From positions 186,001 through 250,000 of the forward strand of contig MU394078.1 in assembly GCA_022578605.1 (NCBI GenBank): a DNA stretch of 64,000 nucleotides. The letters run 5' to 3'. The DNA comes from Camillea tinctor. Taxonomy: Eukaryota > Ascomycota > Sordariomycetes > Xylariales > Xylariaceae. Position numbers and translations under genes: made by a program. Positions 33,902-45,394 of this stretch are shown here, piece by piece. Numbering within the stretch: the first letter of the stretch is position 1; every line of letters begins with the position of its first letter. The notes beneath the pieces were generated by a model. The model had not been told where the DNA came from. It saw only the letters and a program-made list of their open reading frames with translations, and did no database searches.

Positions 33902-34448
33902 AAAAGGTGAGCCACTATCAGCTGATTGAAACATATGGAGGATTGTTTTCTGGGAATTTTTCAGTTCATGTGATATTCGCTGTTCCTCTATAAGTGTTAG
34001 TACGTGCATACGCAGGCCAAGAATTCCAGAATGTTTTTCTGTGCATTTGATCATGGAACCCGAGGGCGTTTGGTTCTCGAATTGATCCTGTTTGTTGTAC
34101 CATATAATTACCATCGCGAAGGCAAAGCGGAATGTACACATCAGGCTAGGCCTTTTTATAAGAAATCTGATGACCGTCGGCCACCAACGGGCCTCAATCA
34201 GAATCTACTGACAATCGAGCCTATGACATACGATAAGTTCAAAGATTACTAGAAGGGCGCAAGTATCGCTCCCTAGGCCCGCCCCGCATTCGGAAGACTT
34301 GCAATTTAGTATAAGTCATGGCTTCGTCTTCACAATATCTCGGTTCCATTGCTAGTAAAAAAGAAAAAAGAAAGCTTTGTCTTGGCTCCGTTACAAAATC
34401 ATAAACCATATTCTATGTAAACAATCACAAGTCCATTGAGCAGCAATA
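33902..34448. other. Tandem-gene spacer, no gene seen
   Basis: This 547-bp stretch holds the 3' end of YVC1 and the promoter of the PhzF-like gene. It contains an 82-codon frame at 34004 without supporting features. Confidence 0.5.
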
Positions 34449-35429
34449 ATGGATCTTCCCTTCGTAACCCTCGACGTATTTACGAATACACTACACCGGG
34501 GGAACCCCTTAGCTGTAGTCATGGTGCCGGAATCGGTTCGGCACAGGATCACACAGAAGATGAAGCAAAACGTCGCAAAGGATTTCAATTTCTCTGAGAC
34601 GGTATTTCTTCACGAACCGTTCCAAGGCGACGGCAACGACGACGATGCTCGCGAGATCGATATCTTCACGAAGGACCGGGAGATCCCGTTCGCGGGCCAC
34701 CCAACCATCGGCACAGCGGTACTACTGCGCTACTTCTATTCAAACATCGCCAGGGAGCCGAACTGGAGCGCCAATGGCGGCCTGGACCTCAAGAAGCTGA
34801 TCACGAAGGCTGGCCCGATAGACATCCATGCAGCACCCGGCCACGGAATCCGTGCTAAGATCCCACATAATGTACACTTGCACGCGAAAACGCTGGCGGA
34901 TGCCATCGGCCCAGTGACGCAGACCGAGGCAGAGCGCCTGGGACTTGCTGCGAACCCGGAGATCCGCGAGGCGGAGCTGGGGGCCCCCGTGTTTAGCATC
35001 GTCAACGGGATGACCTTCCTGCTGATCCAGCTGCCGTCGCTAGAGCTCCTAAAGCAAGTGCCCGTGTCCAAGGTAGATCTGGACGGGCTGCGGGGGTCGA
35101 TGCTGGACGAGGGATGGCGGGAGAGCTTCGTCGGGAAACTGTATTATGTCGATGTCGGTGCTGGCGCCGAAGATGTAAAACATTTTCGCACGCGCATGAT
35201 CGAGTTTGGGAACGAGGACCCGGCGACGGGGAGCGCGGCCTCGGCGCTGGGCGCGTACTTGACGCTCAATGAGAAGAAGGGGATGACGTTCCGGATGACA
35301 CAGGGCGTGGAGATGGGTAGGGAGAGCACGATCGATGTCGAGACGACGATAGATGAGGGAGGTGGATTGGGAGAACTCTGGCTCGGTGGTACGGCAGTGG
35401 TTGCGACGAAAGGGAGTACGAGGGTTTGA
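34449..35429 (+). CDS. PhzF-family isomerase-like protein (YHI9-like)
   Basis: This is a single exon of 326 residues, the usual length for the PhzF family with its two-fold diaminopimelate-epimerase-like fold. The N terminus (LPFVTLDVFTNTLHRGNPLA) carries the family F-T-x-x-x-x-x-GNPLA signature. Glu50 in NFSETVFL corresponds to the general acid/base Glu of PhzF. GHPTIGTA (83-90) and DPATGSAASALGAYL (about 257-271) are the two conserved substrate-loop motifs. PhzF isomerises trans-2,3-dihydro-3-hydroxyanthranilate in phenazine-making bacteria. Fungal members such as yeast Yhi9 have no known substrate and no phenazine genes are nearby, so phenazine synthesis should not be assumed. The ATG at 34449 starts exactly at the conserved N terminus. 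Confidence 0.92.
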   Translation: MDLPFVTLDVFTNTLHRGNPLAVVMVPESVRHRITQKMKQNVAKDFNFSETVFLHEPFQGDGNDDDAREIDIFTKDREIPFAGHPTIGTAVLLRYFYSNIAREPNWSANGGLDLKKLITKAGPIDIHAAPGHGIRAKIPHNVHLHAKTLADAIGPVTQTEAERLGLAANPEIREAELGAPVFSIVNGMTFLLIQLPSLELLKQVPVSKVDLDGLRGSMLDEGWRESFVGKLYYVDVGAGAEDVKHFRTRMIEFGNEDPATGSAASALGAYLTLNEKKGMTFRMTQGVEMGRESTIDVETTIDEGGGLGELWLGGTAVVATKGSTRV

Positions 35430-35626
35430 GGGTAGGCGAGAGATGAAATGAAACAAGAAAAAAAGAAAAGGTATAAAAAAAGGATAAAACCAGAAGAGAA
35501 AAAAAGGAAGAAGGATATCCAGTAGTAATACGTCCGTATTTATGATATATGACCTACTAATTTGTCATGGGTGTGTGTATTTCATCTATCCATCTATTAC
35601 TTTCTACCTACCTAATTGTTACCCTA

Positions 35627-35725
35627 TTATTATTGTAATTATAATTGCTTGTGTATTCTATCTCATGGACCTAGATTAAAACATTTTGACTAGAAATTTT
35701 ATTGTTATTGTTATTATTATTGTTG

Positions 35726-35773
<48 letters not shown>

Positions 35774-35894
35774 CCCGCGCGGGGGGGGGGGGGGGCCGCG
35801 CNNNNNNNNNNGTCACCCCATAATTATTTTAATTATAATTGCTTGCGCATTACATATCATGGACCTAGCATAAAACATTTTTCATACAAATTTT
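35627..35894. repeat. Near-identical 74-bp direct repeats flanking the gap
   Basis: The copy at 35627-35700 and the copy at 35821-35894 align over their whole length with about 85% identity (shared core TCATGGACCTAG, then TAAAACATTTT). Similarity continues weakly upstream (GTTACCCTATTATTA against GTCACCCCATAATTA), right up to the N run. Confidence 0.75.
35802..35811. other. Assembly gap (ten N)
   Basis: Ten N follow a G-dominated tract (35728-35800) interrupted by GC-only sequence. The true size of the gap is unknown. Confidence 0.99.
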
Positions 35895-36658
35895 TTTTTT
35901 TTTTTTTTTTTTATTGTTACCCACCCCCCCCCCCCCCCCCCCTCCCCTGACTTACAAAAATCGCATCGACGACGATGATGACCGACGCATTCCCTATCCG
36001 GCAATTGGTCCCCCCTGTCTTCGCTGCCCGGCCCCGCCTGTCGTGCTCTTCCGCCCACACCCGCCGGGTCGACTTGTGTGACCAAACCATCCGCTTCATA
36101 GACCCCGTTTCCGTCTCGTATTAGTCGTTCCAATCAGGCCGTTCTCATGGCGCCACATACTACGCCGCAGCAATGGATACGCTTTTCACTATATATGTTT
36201 CCACATCATCTGTTACTTAAACTCGCTAGGAGTAGTCATGTAGCGACTAAAGGGAAGGGGATGAGGAACTTGCTGCTGACTCGAGGTTGTTGTGATTGGA
36301 TTATGTCCATATAGAGGGTATGACCATCTATTGTTGTGTTTATAAATATGCAGGCTTTCTCTAATATTTGTTTTCTAGGGTTATAACTAAACTGGCTTAT
36401 AAAATAGGTATATTCAATGTGGTATTCAATAATTCACAACGCCTTGTCTCCCCCCTACCCCCTTTCTCTCGGCCAGAATAATCAATCTATATGTAGCGTG
36501 TGTTCATACATGGTCTAAAACCCCTAACCTATAGCCACACTCTTTTCAAAAAGAGATAAAGAAAAGAAAAAGAAGCATGCAAGTTAGAGCTCTCGTCTAT
36601 ACATACAATAGCCCTTATACAACGAGCTCGCCTTCGCTGAGGGGCCTGAGGGCCAATA

Positions 36659-38553
36659 TCAAGGTTCTTCCGGAGATGTTTGGGAGTAATGGGTATTCGA
36701 AGGCATCGCCACCTCCCCCTGATCCTTCCAAACCCCATTCGACTCGACCATGTTGTCGATCTCCCGGCACAGCGTGTCGATCTTGCCCTCGCCCAAGGCG
36801 TCCACCCACATGATGCCGCGGACGACGTCGAGCGCCTGCGCGCTCGTCTGCAACCCCAGGGCGTCCATGATGCCCACGATGATAACCACATTCCAGGCGC
36901 GGTTCTCGCTCGTCTCCTGCAGCGCGCACGTGACGTGGGCCCAGAGGTTGAGCTCGGGGACGAACGCCCAGTCCACCGCCGGCAGCTGCGAGATCTGCCG
37001 GAACGCGTCGAGGTGGCGCTCGATCTCGTACGCCGCGGCGCCGAACCGCACCTTGACGCTCGCGAGAAAGAGCAGCGCCGCGCGCCGGAACGCCTCCCGC
37101 GCCGCCGTCGCCGAGTACCGCCGGTCCCCCGCGTCGTCCGGCAGCGCCTGGCCTTCGAGCGAGAGCACCTCGTGCAGCGCCGGCGCCAGCAGCCGCGCTG
37201 CTTTCACCTCGTCCCGCCAGAAGTGCGGGTCCGCCCCGCACCGCCGGTTGATGTAGCTCGCCACCGCCGCCGTGGCCTTCATCGCGCTGGCGATGTCGCC
37301 GAGCGCCCGGCAGCGCCGGTCCCACGTCGCGAGCAGCCTGTCGAGGTACTGCGTGTCCGCGCCCGTGTCGATCTCGGTGATGGACCCCTTGGGGATGCCG
37401 AAGAGCGGCGCCTCGTTGCGGTACGATGCCCCGAGGAGATCGTGCCTGGGAAGTACGTTACCATAATAAGTTACACGAACCCCCGGAACAAAAAGGGGGA
37501 AAGGGAACATTGGTTGGTTAGGAGGGAGATAGATAGTTGGAATACTATATATAATAGAAACGCATAGGGAAAAGGAGGGAATTTAGGGTAGGTACTGCTA
37601 CTACTTACCAGGATATCATCAGTCGCAAAAAGGGGCTGTTGAGCTCCTCAAGACCTCCCCTATTCTCCACGAGCCGCTTCAGACCTTTCATGTGGACATG
37701 CTGGCGCGTGAAATTCCCCGTGGACGACTTGACATTTGTTCCCGGTTAATCACGTTATCCGATAAAGAAAGCATTTTGCTTAGGACTTTTTGATAGGGAA
37801 AGGAGAACTCACGTCATGGCAGATGAATCCAGCAACGGCAATGATGAGCCCCTCGCTATTACTCTCGGCTGGGTCGGCCAGCCGGCGGGTGATCGACTCG
37901 AGGGAGCGGGTGTACCACTTCATGGCCTCCATGCTAGAGCTATAGTCGGGCTTAACGCAGCCGGGCTTCATGCTGCGGAACAGGACCGCATTGGCCATGG
38001 TGATATGCCAAGCCGCCGGGTCGGACAGCCCCATCGACATCCACGGGAAGCGGAAGGGTCTGTAATTCGCACGGGCTTCGGCAAACACTAAAAAGGGGGG
38101 AAAAGAGGGAGGGGGGAAAAACTACGGCTTAGAACAACTACTACTATAAAAGACGTATATACGGGTCTATGGATTCAGAAAGCTAGGTGGGCTCTTACTG
38201 TACCGCGCTAGGTTCAACCGCACTTCGTCCATCTCGGTCGGGTAGACCATCGTGCTCAAGCTCCCGTCTACGTTGGGGTGCGCGAACGCCAGCGAGGCCG
38301 CGGCGGACAGATCTTCGTTGGGGTGGGGTTCTGCGGGTGTTGCCACTGCTGCTGCTGCTGCTGCCGCCGCCGTTTCTGGCGAGGACCCCGTCGGGTTCGG
38401 GGACACGACCTGCTCGTCGATCGTCGTCTGGCCGCGCTTCTTAGGTCTTCGACGGGCCTTCCCTATATCTTTCATCACATGACGACGGATTTTGGTCGAG
38501 TGCCGCTTAACGTCGTCGGGGCGGCCCACGTTGACGAACTCGAATTCCGGCAT
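36659..38553 (-). CDS. Fungal transcription factor-like protein (PF11951 type, no zinc cluster)
   Basis: There are four exons: 38553-38199, 38087-37813, 37727-37609 and 37445-36659. All have GT-AG ends and join in frame to 511 residues. The N terminus (MPEFEFVNVGRPDDVKRHST, then a KIRRHVMKDIGKARRRPKKR-type basic tract) is typical of a large fungal family with a 'fungal-specific transcription factor' helical domain but no N-terminal Zn(II)2Cys6 cluster. An Ala tract (about ten residues, encoded by GCx repeats near 38340-38370) follows. The helical domain includes RYMFAEARANYRPFRFPWMS, HMKGLKRLVENRGGLEEL and an Ala/Arg-rich C-terminal half with unusually GC-rich codons. A nuclear regulatory role is family inference. 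Whether it binds DNA through the basic tract is unknown. The last exon is more GC-rich than the first three. Confidence 0.82.
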
Positions 38554-39724
38554 TAGGTAGGTAGGTTCCGGGTATTGTTTTGATTATATATTATTTATAC
38601 CTTCGGGTAAGCAAAGATTATGGAGGTATGCTAGGCAAGGAGATTAAGGAAGGCAATACTTGGAAATTAGAGAGTTTGGTCGGTATATTTGTTGATGTCG
38701 TCTCCCTATCTGCTGCTAGCCTATCTCGCTTCTGGCAGGAGAGTTTAGAGAACCACAACGAAGATATTAACAAATCATCACGGTGTTGTGCTACGATACG
38801 ACACCTTCAGCACAGGGATTATTTTTTGCCGTTGTCCACAGGCGGAGATAGAAAGGGAACAAATCCCTTTTTTGCTCACCCCTGACGATGGCTAGTTGAG
38901 GAAGTGTGGAGACTAAACTGACTATGACTATAACGCCCTGTATAAAAGCTGACTAATATATGCTGACGGGCTTACATGCTAGGTTTACGTAGGTGGTTTA
39001 GATAGGTAGTTATACCCGGAATGTGAAAAGACGGACCCTTCAAGATTATTGCCTCTTTAGCTGGTGTGCCGGTTAACTTGAGTATTTTCATATGCCTAAT
39101 TGGCCTAGTATAGATAGAAGTGAATATACTCCATATAAGATCATGCATAATTACCTCATTGCCAGACAAATAAGCCTAAGTACCTAGTTACTGGTAGTGA
39201 TATTTGACTTATATATTTATGTTGTGTAGATAACTCAGCTATTGGTCATGATGACTATATAGGTACCTAACTTACGCAGGTGTTTTGATATTATACCTCA
39301 GATAAAACTTACATTGTCACGAATCACCTGCTAATACATCAGGTAAAAGCGCATCCATCAGCTCTATTACTCGTCACTGTCACTCTCATATACGTCGATG
39401 TTTTCAAGGAAAATACTGATGCATGGGGAAAACAGTTTCTATATCATTGCTACTGCATCCTCAAAAAGATGTCTTATAGAAGAAGAAAAAAAAGGATAAT
39501 TCTTTTCATCGCGAATCGGAAGACAAAAAAGAACCATACAAGGAGGCCGTTACGTTGGTCTCGTCACTCGAAACTCCCGTGAAGAAATAATCATACAAGT
39601 ACATGAATCCTCCCGCCCACCCGAAGAAAAAAAAAACCAGAATAATTGGCTAGCACACCATACCTAGCTCATACTAAGTTGATAAAGGTATAAGTACTCT
39701 ATGGTATTGTTCTTTTTGATTCTT
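38554..39724. other. Spacer of 1.2 kb, promoter of the regulator
   Basis: This stretch lies between two minus-strand genes. A 101-codon frame at 38580 lacks supporting features. A-rich runs near 39480-39640 probably belong to the 3' flank of the secreted-protein gene. Confidence 0.5.
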
Positions 39725-41415
39725 CTAAACACCGAGAGCGTCGTTGAACGCATCGGCGGCAGCCTGACCGGTGAGGTCCTTAGCGGCCGCTGAGCCCTCC
39801 TCGCAGGCCGAGACGGTCGCGTCGGAGGCGTCGCACTTGGAGGCGAGCTGGCCGCAGATGAAGTCGGTGATGACGCCGACGCCGAGGGCGGAGCCGTGGT
39901 TGAAGTCGGTCTGGTCGACGGCGGCGAAGGCGTCCTCGTTGGGGCGGTCGTCCTGCTTGCCGAAGGAGATGGCGGGCGAGCCGCACGAGCCCGTGTCGGC
40001 GGCGGCAGCGGCGCGGGTTACCTGGCGGCGGGCCTTGAACATCTTGACGCGCATCTTACGGGCGGCGGAGTTGTTGGCCGCCACGCACTCTTGTTGCTGC
40101 GTCTCGCAGTCGGCGGTGCTGACGTCGGCCGAGCCGCTGTTGGCCGCGTTGGCGCACTTGTTCTTCTGCACGTCGCACGCGCGCTGGATGGCGGCGCCGG
40201 CGTTGAGGAAGGTGTCGCCGTTGACGGAGAAGGGACGCTCGGCCGCGGAGCTGATCACGGGCACGGGGGCAGAGCCGACGTCGCCGGTGAAGGCGTTGAC
40301 GTCGACACCTTGGGTGGCGGTGGCTCCGCTGTTGGCATTGGAGTTCGAGCCCGCGTTAGAGTTGGCATTGCCAGCAGTCGAGTTACCAGCAGCTGATCCT
40401 GCATTGGCATCTTCATCATCAGCCTCACAGTCTTGGGGGGTGGAATTAGCATGACACACAGGGCAACGATCCGAACAGGGAATTCTTACCATCCTCAGCT
40501 GCGTCATCAGCTGCGTTGTCGTTAGCCGCGTTGCCACCGGCGGCGGCGACGGCTTCGTCGATCTCGTCGGCAGTTGCGTCCTCCACTAGGAGGTTCTCGG
40601 TGAAAATGCAGCCCTCTTTGTCGTTCTCATCATCACAGGTGTTACCAGCGCCAGTTTGGTCGCCGATCTGTTGATTTGAAATTAGTTTCTGTAGTTGGCC
40701 CTTGGGCTGGGAAAGCTAGACTTACCTCGCCAGGGGCGAAGGTGCCGGACTGCAGAGCAAGTTGGGGATCGGCACCGATGCTGGCTAGCTGAACAGCAAG
40801 ATCGAGAGTGATCTGCTTGTTGAGGGCAGCAGCGCCGTCTGAAGCAGGATCCTGATGTTGCTGGATGGCAGCAATCTCAGGGTTCTTGGCGGTCTCAGAC
40901 TCGCATAGAGCTGAAGCCAATCCGACAGAGCCAGTGTTCCGTTCCTAAAACAAATTAGTTATAAGCGATACATCATCTTGGCATGAAAAGACGTACGAGA
41001 GCACGGAAGATCAAGGCATTTGTCATGCCCTCTACATCATTTGCCGCCTTTGCATTGGTGAAGGCCTGGTCTGCGATACGCTGCTGCAGGCAGTCCAAGT
41101 CTTGGACATCACCGGCACCCGCGGCGGCGGCGGCGTTACCAAGCAGAGCGAAAACAGCGGCCTGGACATTGTCGACGTTGTTGAGGTTGAGAGCAGCCTC
41201 AACACCGGACAAGAACTTCTCGTGGGAGTGTTCCTCTACAATGTGATAGATTAGTGACCCGTTTCATCTCGGTAATTAGGGCAGTTTTACTTACGAGGAA
41301 CCTCTCGTCGGAACTTGCCCGACCCGTGAGCCTTACGGAGGAGCTTCACGGCATCGGGACGGGCAGCAGCCACGCCCACGAGGACCATCAAGGCAGTGCT
41401 AGTCGTAAACTTCAT
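39725..41415 (-). CDS. Secreted Ala-rich, Cys-containing protein, probable cell-surface protein
   Basis: There are five exons: 41415-41295, 41235-40997, 40944-40726, 40667-40490 and 40431-39725. All introns are short GT-AG and the joined frame gives 487 residues. Residues 1-19 (MKFTTSTALMVLVGVAAARP) form a signal peptide, followed by a basic KFRREVP segment that could be cleaved. The middle part is helical, Ala/Asn/Asp-rich and acidic. A low-complexity Asn/Ala/Gly/Ser linker (GNSTAGNANSNAGSNSN) with potential N-glycosylation follows. The C-terminal 170 residues carry the family block FSVNGDTFLNAGAAIQRACD, then CETQQQECVAA and DQTDFNHGSALGVGVITDFI with paired cysteines. Similar fungal proteins are annotated only as cell-wall or hypothetical secreted proteins. 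No GPI-anchor signal or enzyme motif was seen. Confidence 0.83.
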
Positions 41416-44031
41416 GTTGACGATTGTGGATATGTGAAATCTAACGACTGTTCTTGGAATGAAGGAATATACACGATAGAAACGAAAACGAGGCACTGCC
41501 TAGTTGAATTTTAAAGAATGTTAATAAAAGAGAGGAAGATAGTTCACAGAACTAGCCAAGAAGAGAAAATAAGAAGAAGAAGAAAGAACGTGTATATTTG
41601 TTCCTGTAAAGAAAGGCACTGTCTCTTGGATGAGGAGGAAAAAGAGAAGAGAGTGTGTGATGTCCGAGGCGGATATGGCTTCATATACACCACGAGTACC
41701 GGACAACAAGCTCATGCCAAGGGCTGGGTATGGATTCATACCATGGGAACTATATCCCAACTTAGCCGCATGGCACCAAGCCGCGACGTCTTGGCATCGA
41801 CATCGTGGGCCAAGTCCATTCTGACTAACCTCCCGTCACAGGGAATACGACCCAGCTGAGTAGCATCCCCGTCGCAGTTCGTCGCTCTTACCCGAGAGAG
41901 ATCCTTCTGGGCCAAGGAGCTGCACGCCATTACCGTATTTAGATCGACCGACCATCATATAGGCGTATCATCGGCTCGACTAGAAGCCGGAGGCCCTCAT
42001 CTCATCAAGGGGGATGCTTGTGTACACAGTTGTAGCGATGTTTTGGAGATCTGTCATAGGGGGTTTGTATCTGTGGGGTGCATGAGCCAGCCATTGGGTT
42101 GGGGTTGAAAAGCGGCTAGCCGAGTCCTTCTTCTGTGAGGGTCTCGATATATAATATTTTTTCTGAATAGTATGAGAGCTATTCTTCGCGATATTTAACA
42201 TAATTTGTCTTTGTGACCTGCTATATAGACAGACCGAAGAAAATTAAGTATTATTAGATAGGTAAGTCACCATTGGTAAGTATTGTATTTTGTGATGTTG
42301 ACACTGGATAAAGCTCAATGGTAATGAACCATGACGATGAACTCGTAATTTTCATCTGTCCCGATTAAGCGCTCGCTTGGCCTAACTGAAGTTTTGAATG
42401 TTTCGAAGTTGAAGTTGAGATGAGACTGCTCATCCTACCTCAACTGTCTCATCTTGTTGGAGCCGCAACCAGGGTCCAATGCCAACCCCTGTCGAACCCC
42501 GGACCTTTGCTCTGTGGAGCAGGGGCCTTTTGATGAAGAGGGATATAGGGATATCGCTTCGGCCATCGGACGGAAATCTCAACACGTCCTCCGCTGGCTG
42601 GTCGGTGAATGAACGGTATCAATCTTTCCCTTTCAACTGATCTTTGCTTCCCCAAACCCTGCGAGGACCATATGGCTGCCAGGAAAGTGTGAAAATAGGA
42701 GTTGGGTTACACCGGCCAGCCATCCTGTTCTGAAAATTGTTCGGACGACAAACACACCAATTTCACTTGCACATGTTTCAACCAAGTACACTAGGCTTCC
42801 ATATACAACTACTACACAAGCTCCGGATGTTTTCAAAAGGGAGGGGCCGGATATAGGTAGTGTCTCCCTCATCCTCATATGGATACCCAGAGGTTGACCG
42901 CTTGGTGGGTGCGCAGGAACACCTTCAAAACAAACATGCACAAGATACATTCCAATTCTCTCTCTAAATCGCTATTACTCATCGCAAATCAACCCATAAA
43001 CATGCGATCTACATTGGCATATGTGCACGATGATTAACAGTTGTTCGTCTGAACACCAAAGAAGATCAATGTCGTGCTTGAGATCATATGAGTGGAGAGG
43101 TAGGTATAAGGAGTCCCTCTCGTTCGGAATGATCGCCCGTCGTGCCGGCGGAACAGTTGTACTATTAGCTTGGACCAACTACCAAGACAAGTTGATGCAC
43201 GAAACGTCCAGGTTTCCCTAGCCTTCTTATTCCTTGTGAAGATGAAATACCTGTAAGATCTCTCATCTCAAGTTTGGCTAGTGATTGACGGCTCGCGTAA
43301 GGATAAGATCTTCGTCGTGGAGTGGTTCTTATGAGCAGATGGACGTTGCTTATGAAGAACTTAGGCGCTCATCATACATAGCGTCGGGAATGATCGGCCG
43401 CCAGGGGGGAAATATCGATTTATAAGTTCCGTGCGATCTTGGACACTTGACCAGACAGATCTGGAGGCGAGATGTTTCCTTTCCCCTCTTCCCACCTCCG
43501 TTATTCAGGAAATGGCCATGATCATCTCGGGCTATTCCGATTAATGCTGTCTCTTGCTGTGTCTTCGGTATGCGCCCCAGGCAAATGATAGGCAACTGAT
43601 AGTAGTCGATTTTGTCTAGTTCAAGAGGCCTTTAGCGATAACTAAATCGAAGCAGTTGCCTGAGACGATGTTCACTAGCACAACCGCTTCCTTACCTATC
43701 GATTGGAGGAATCTTGCAATCCGGAAAATATATCAACTCCGGGTACGAAACACTCGCTTGAGCCTGGGAAACACGATCCACGATGAAAGTGACGACTTTC
43801 CTCTTGACATAGTTTTCTTTGTTTTTTTGCTTTCGTTTTTTGTACACTTGGGCAATGCCAAGGGGCATCTAGAGGGAAAAACACATTGCTCTTGAGCCTC
43901 ACCATCTATGCCATCAACGTCTATCCTGCCTTGCTGACCGTTAGATGAAGAGGCATTAAGTCCATTGCCGCCACCGCCGCCATAGCCACCCATCATTTTT
44001 TTTTCTAGTCGTATTAGTACAGCGTGCTTGT
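41416..44031. other. Spacer of 2.6 kb, no supported gene
   Basis: It has balanced base composition but only short frames (up to 113 codons) without domains. The first part should hold the promoter of the secreted-protein gene. A Gly-rich frame at 43996-43733 (minus) lies just after the RIP1 stop and is more likely 3' UTR. Decayed repeats cannot be excluded. Confidence 0.45.
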
Positions 44032-44938
44032 TTAACCGATAACCAGCTTATCCTCCTCGGGGAATTCGTAAGTCGGGACCTCGAGGTTTAGGGGCGCAGG
44101 TCCTTTTCTTATACGTCCGGAAATGTCGTAGTGAGAACCGTGGCAAGGGCAGAACCATCCACCGTAGTCACCCGCCTCGCCGATAGGCACACAACCCAAG
44201 TGCGTGCACACACCTGTATCGTTAGTTGTTAGTTTTATATAGAGTTCTCTTCTTTTCTTCCTTCTTTATTTTCGTATGTCTACAGACTACCCGGCGAGAC
44301 AAGAGATGGGGCGAGGGAAGGGGGGAATAGTCGTACCCAACATGACTAGCCATTCGGGCTTCTGCACACGATCCTCGTCGGCCTGGGGGTCTCGCAACGA
44401 TGCAATGTCGATCTTGTTTGCTTCATCGATCTCTTCGCTCGTACGGTGTCGGATAAATACGGGCTTTCCTCTCCACTTGATAATGACGTTCTTGCCCTCG
44501 GGGATGGCGTTTAGGTCGACCTCAACCTTAGCCATGGCCAAGACATCGGCAGATGCGGACATGTTCTTTAGGAATTCTAGCAGCAGGGGGAAAAGAAAAG
44601 AGGGCAACAATATTAGCTGACGCTATACTACTGCTTTGCGACCACTTACCCTGAACCGTCGACTTGGCACCGGCAGCAGTGATAGCACCCATAGTTCCGA
44701 CCATGAAGTATTGGAAGAGAAGACTAGTATTGGCGCTGCCCTTGTTCAGGTAGTGACCGAAGTCGGGAATCTTGGTAGACTTGGGCTCGCCCTTGAAAGG
44801 ACTCGAATAGGAACCAGAGGAGGCGGCGGCATCGTTGAGCTGGGCAGAGGTGCTGAGGGCGCGGGCAACATTCAATCGGGTGCAGGATCTCGAGACCCCT
44901 CGTGCGAGGGTGCGGGAGGCGATATTGAGAGACGCCAT
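44032..44938 (-). CDS. RIP1: Rieske iron-sulfur subunit of cytochrome bc1 complex
   Basis: There are three exons: 44938-44650, 44576-44337 and 44213-44032, in frame, giving 236 residues. The start at 44938 ([20 protein letters not shown]) gives a typical amphipathic mitochondrial presequence. An earlier in-frame ATG would add six residues. The single membrane helix lies at about 70-92 ([20 protein letters not shown]). The 2Fe-2S motifs are C179-T-H181-L-G-C184 and C198-P-C200-H201, with all four ligands (C179, H181, C198, H201) and the disulfide pair (C184, C200) present. KGPAP, the proline loop, follows. The protein passes electrons from ubiquinol to cytochrome c1 in complex III of the inner mitochondrial membrane. 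The gene is downstream of, and in the same orientation as, DDB1. Confidence 0.96.
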
Positions 44939-45394
44939 GGCTATGTGGAGGATCAATTGGTGGTGGTGGTGGATGATGAGGTTGAGGTCTTTTTTTGTTC
45001 CCAGCCAGTTGTAAGCTTTGTAAAGGGTAAAGGTTTACGGAGTATGCAATAAGCAATAATTTAGCGCTGTGGCCTAAGGCAAGAGAAGAAAACCGAAGAA
45101 ATGGAAATTGCTGCTTTCTCATTGGTCTGATTATCTTCTTAGCAAGGAATCTCAACCGGGGTTATCCGATGTGTGGATACTTACATAATATACATAAATA
45201 CATACCTACTGACGGGATCTTTAAAAACCTAAAATCTATATATCACGTGATGTTGTCATCGGGATTGCTTAAGATAAAGGAAAATCATGTAAATCATATG
45301 GAAACCCATCTATCACCTCGTCAACATATCCGGCATAACCATATAACCTAACCTGGTCGCAAAGTATATAGGTAATAACCGCTTTGCCCTTCTT
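44939..45394. other. Short tandem spacer RIP1 / DDB1
   Basis: This 456-bp stretch between the DDB1 stop and the RIP1 start holds the RIP1 promoter and the DDB1 3' end. No gene is seen. Confidence 0.5.

Larger units (their letters stand above)
35430..36658. other. Convergent spacer with assembly gap
   Basis: This includes 3' flanks of the PhzF-like gene and of the minus-strand regulator, homopolymer runs (G at 35728-35769, T at 35891-35910, C at 35925-35941), the N gap and a near-duplicate of about 75 bp on both sides. Reading frames across the gap are artefacts of G/C runs. Confidence 0.6.

Noticed and set aside
35702..35950. Frames across the G run and N gap
   Set aside because: They are homopolymer translations through an assembly gap.
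34449..41415. Secondary-metabolite cluster around the PhzF-like gene and regulator
   Set aside because: No backbone synthase, tailoring enzymes or transporter nearby; PhzF-like proteins are common housekeeping genes in fungi.
42480..42510. TGTCGAACCCCGG as a minus-strand tRNA T-arm
   Set aside because: The flanking bases do not pair as a T stem and no A box or acceptor stem is present.
43733..43996. Gly-rich 87-codon frame on the minus strand just after RIP1
   Set aside because: Starts 35 bp after the RIP1 stop, has no domain, and no convincing intron would extend it.
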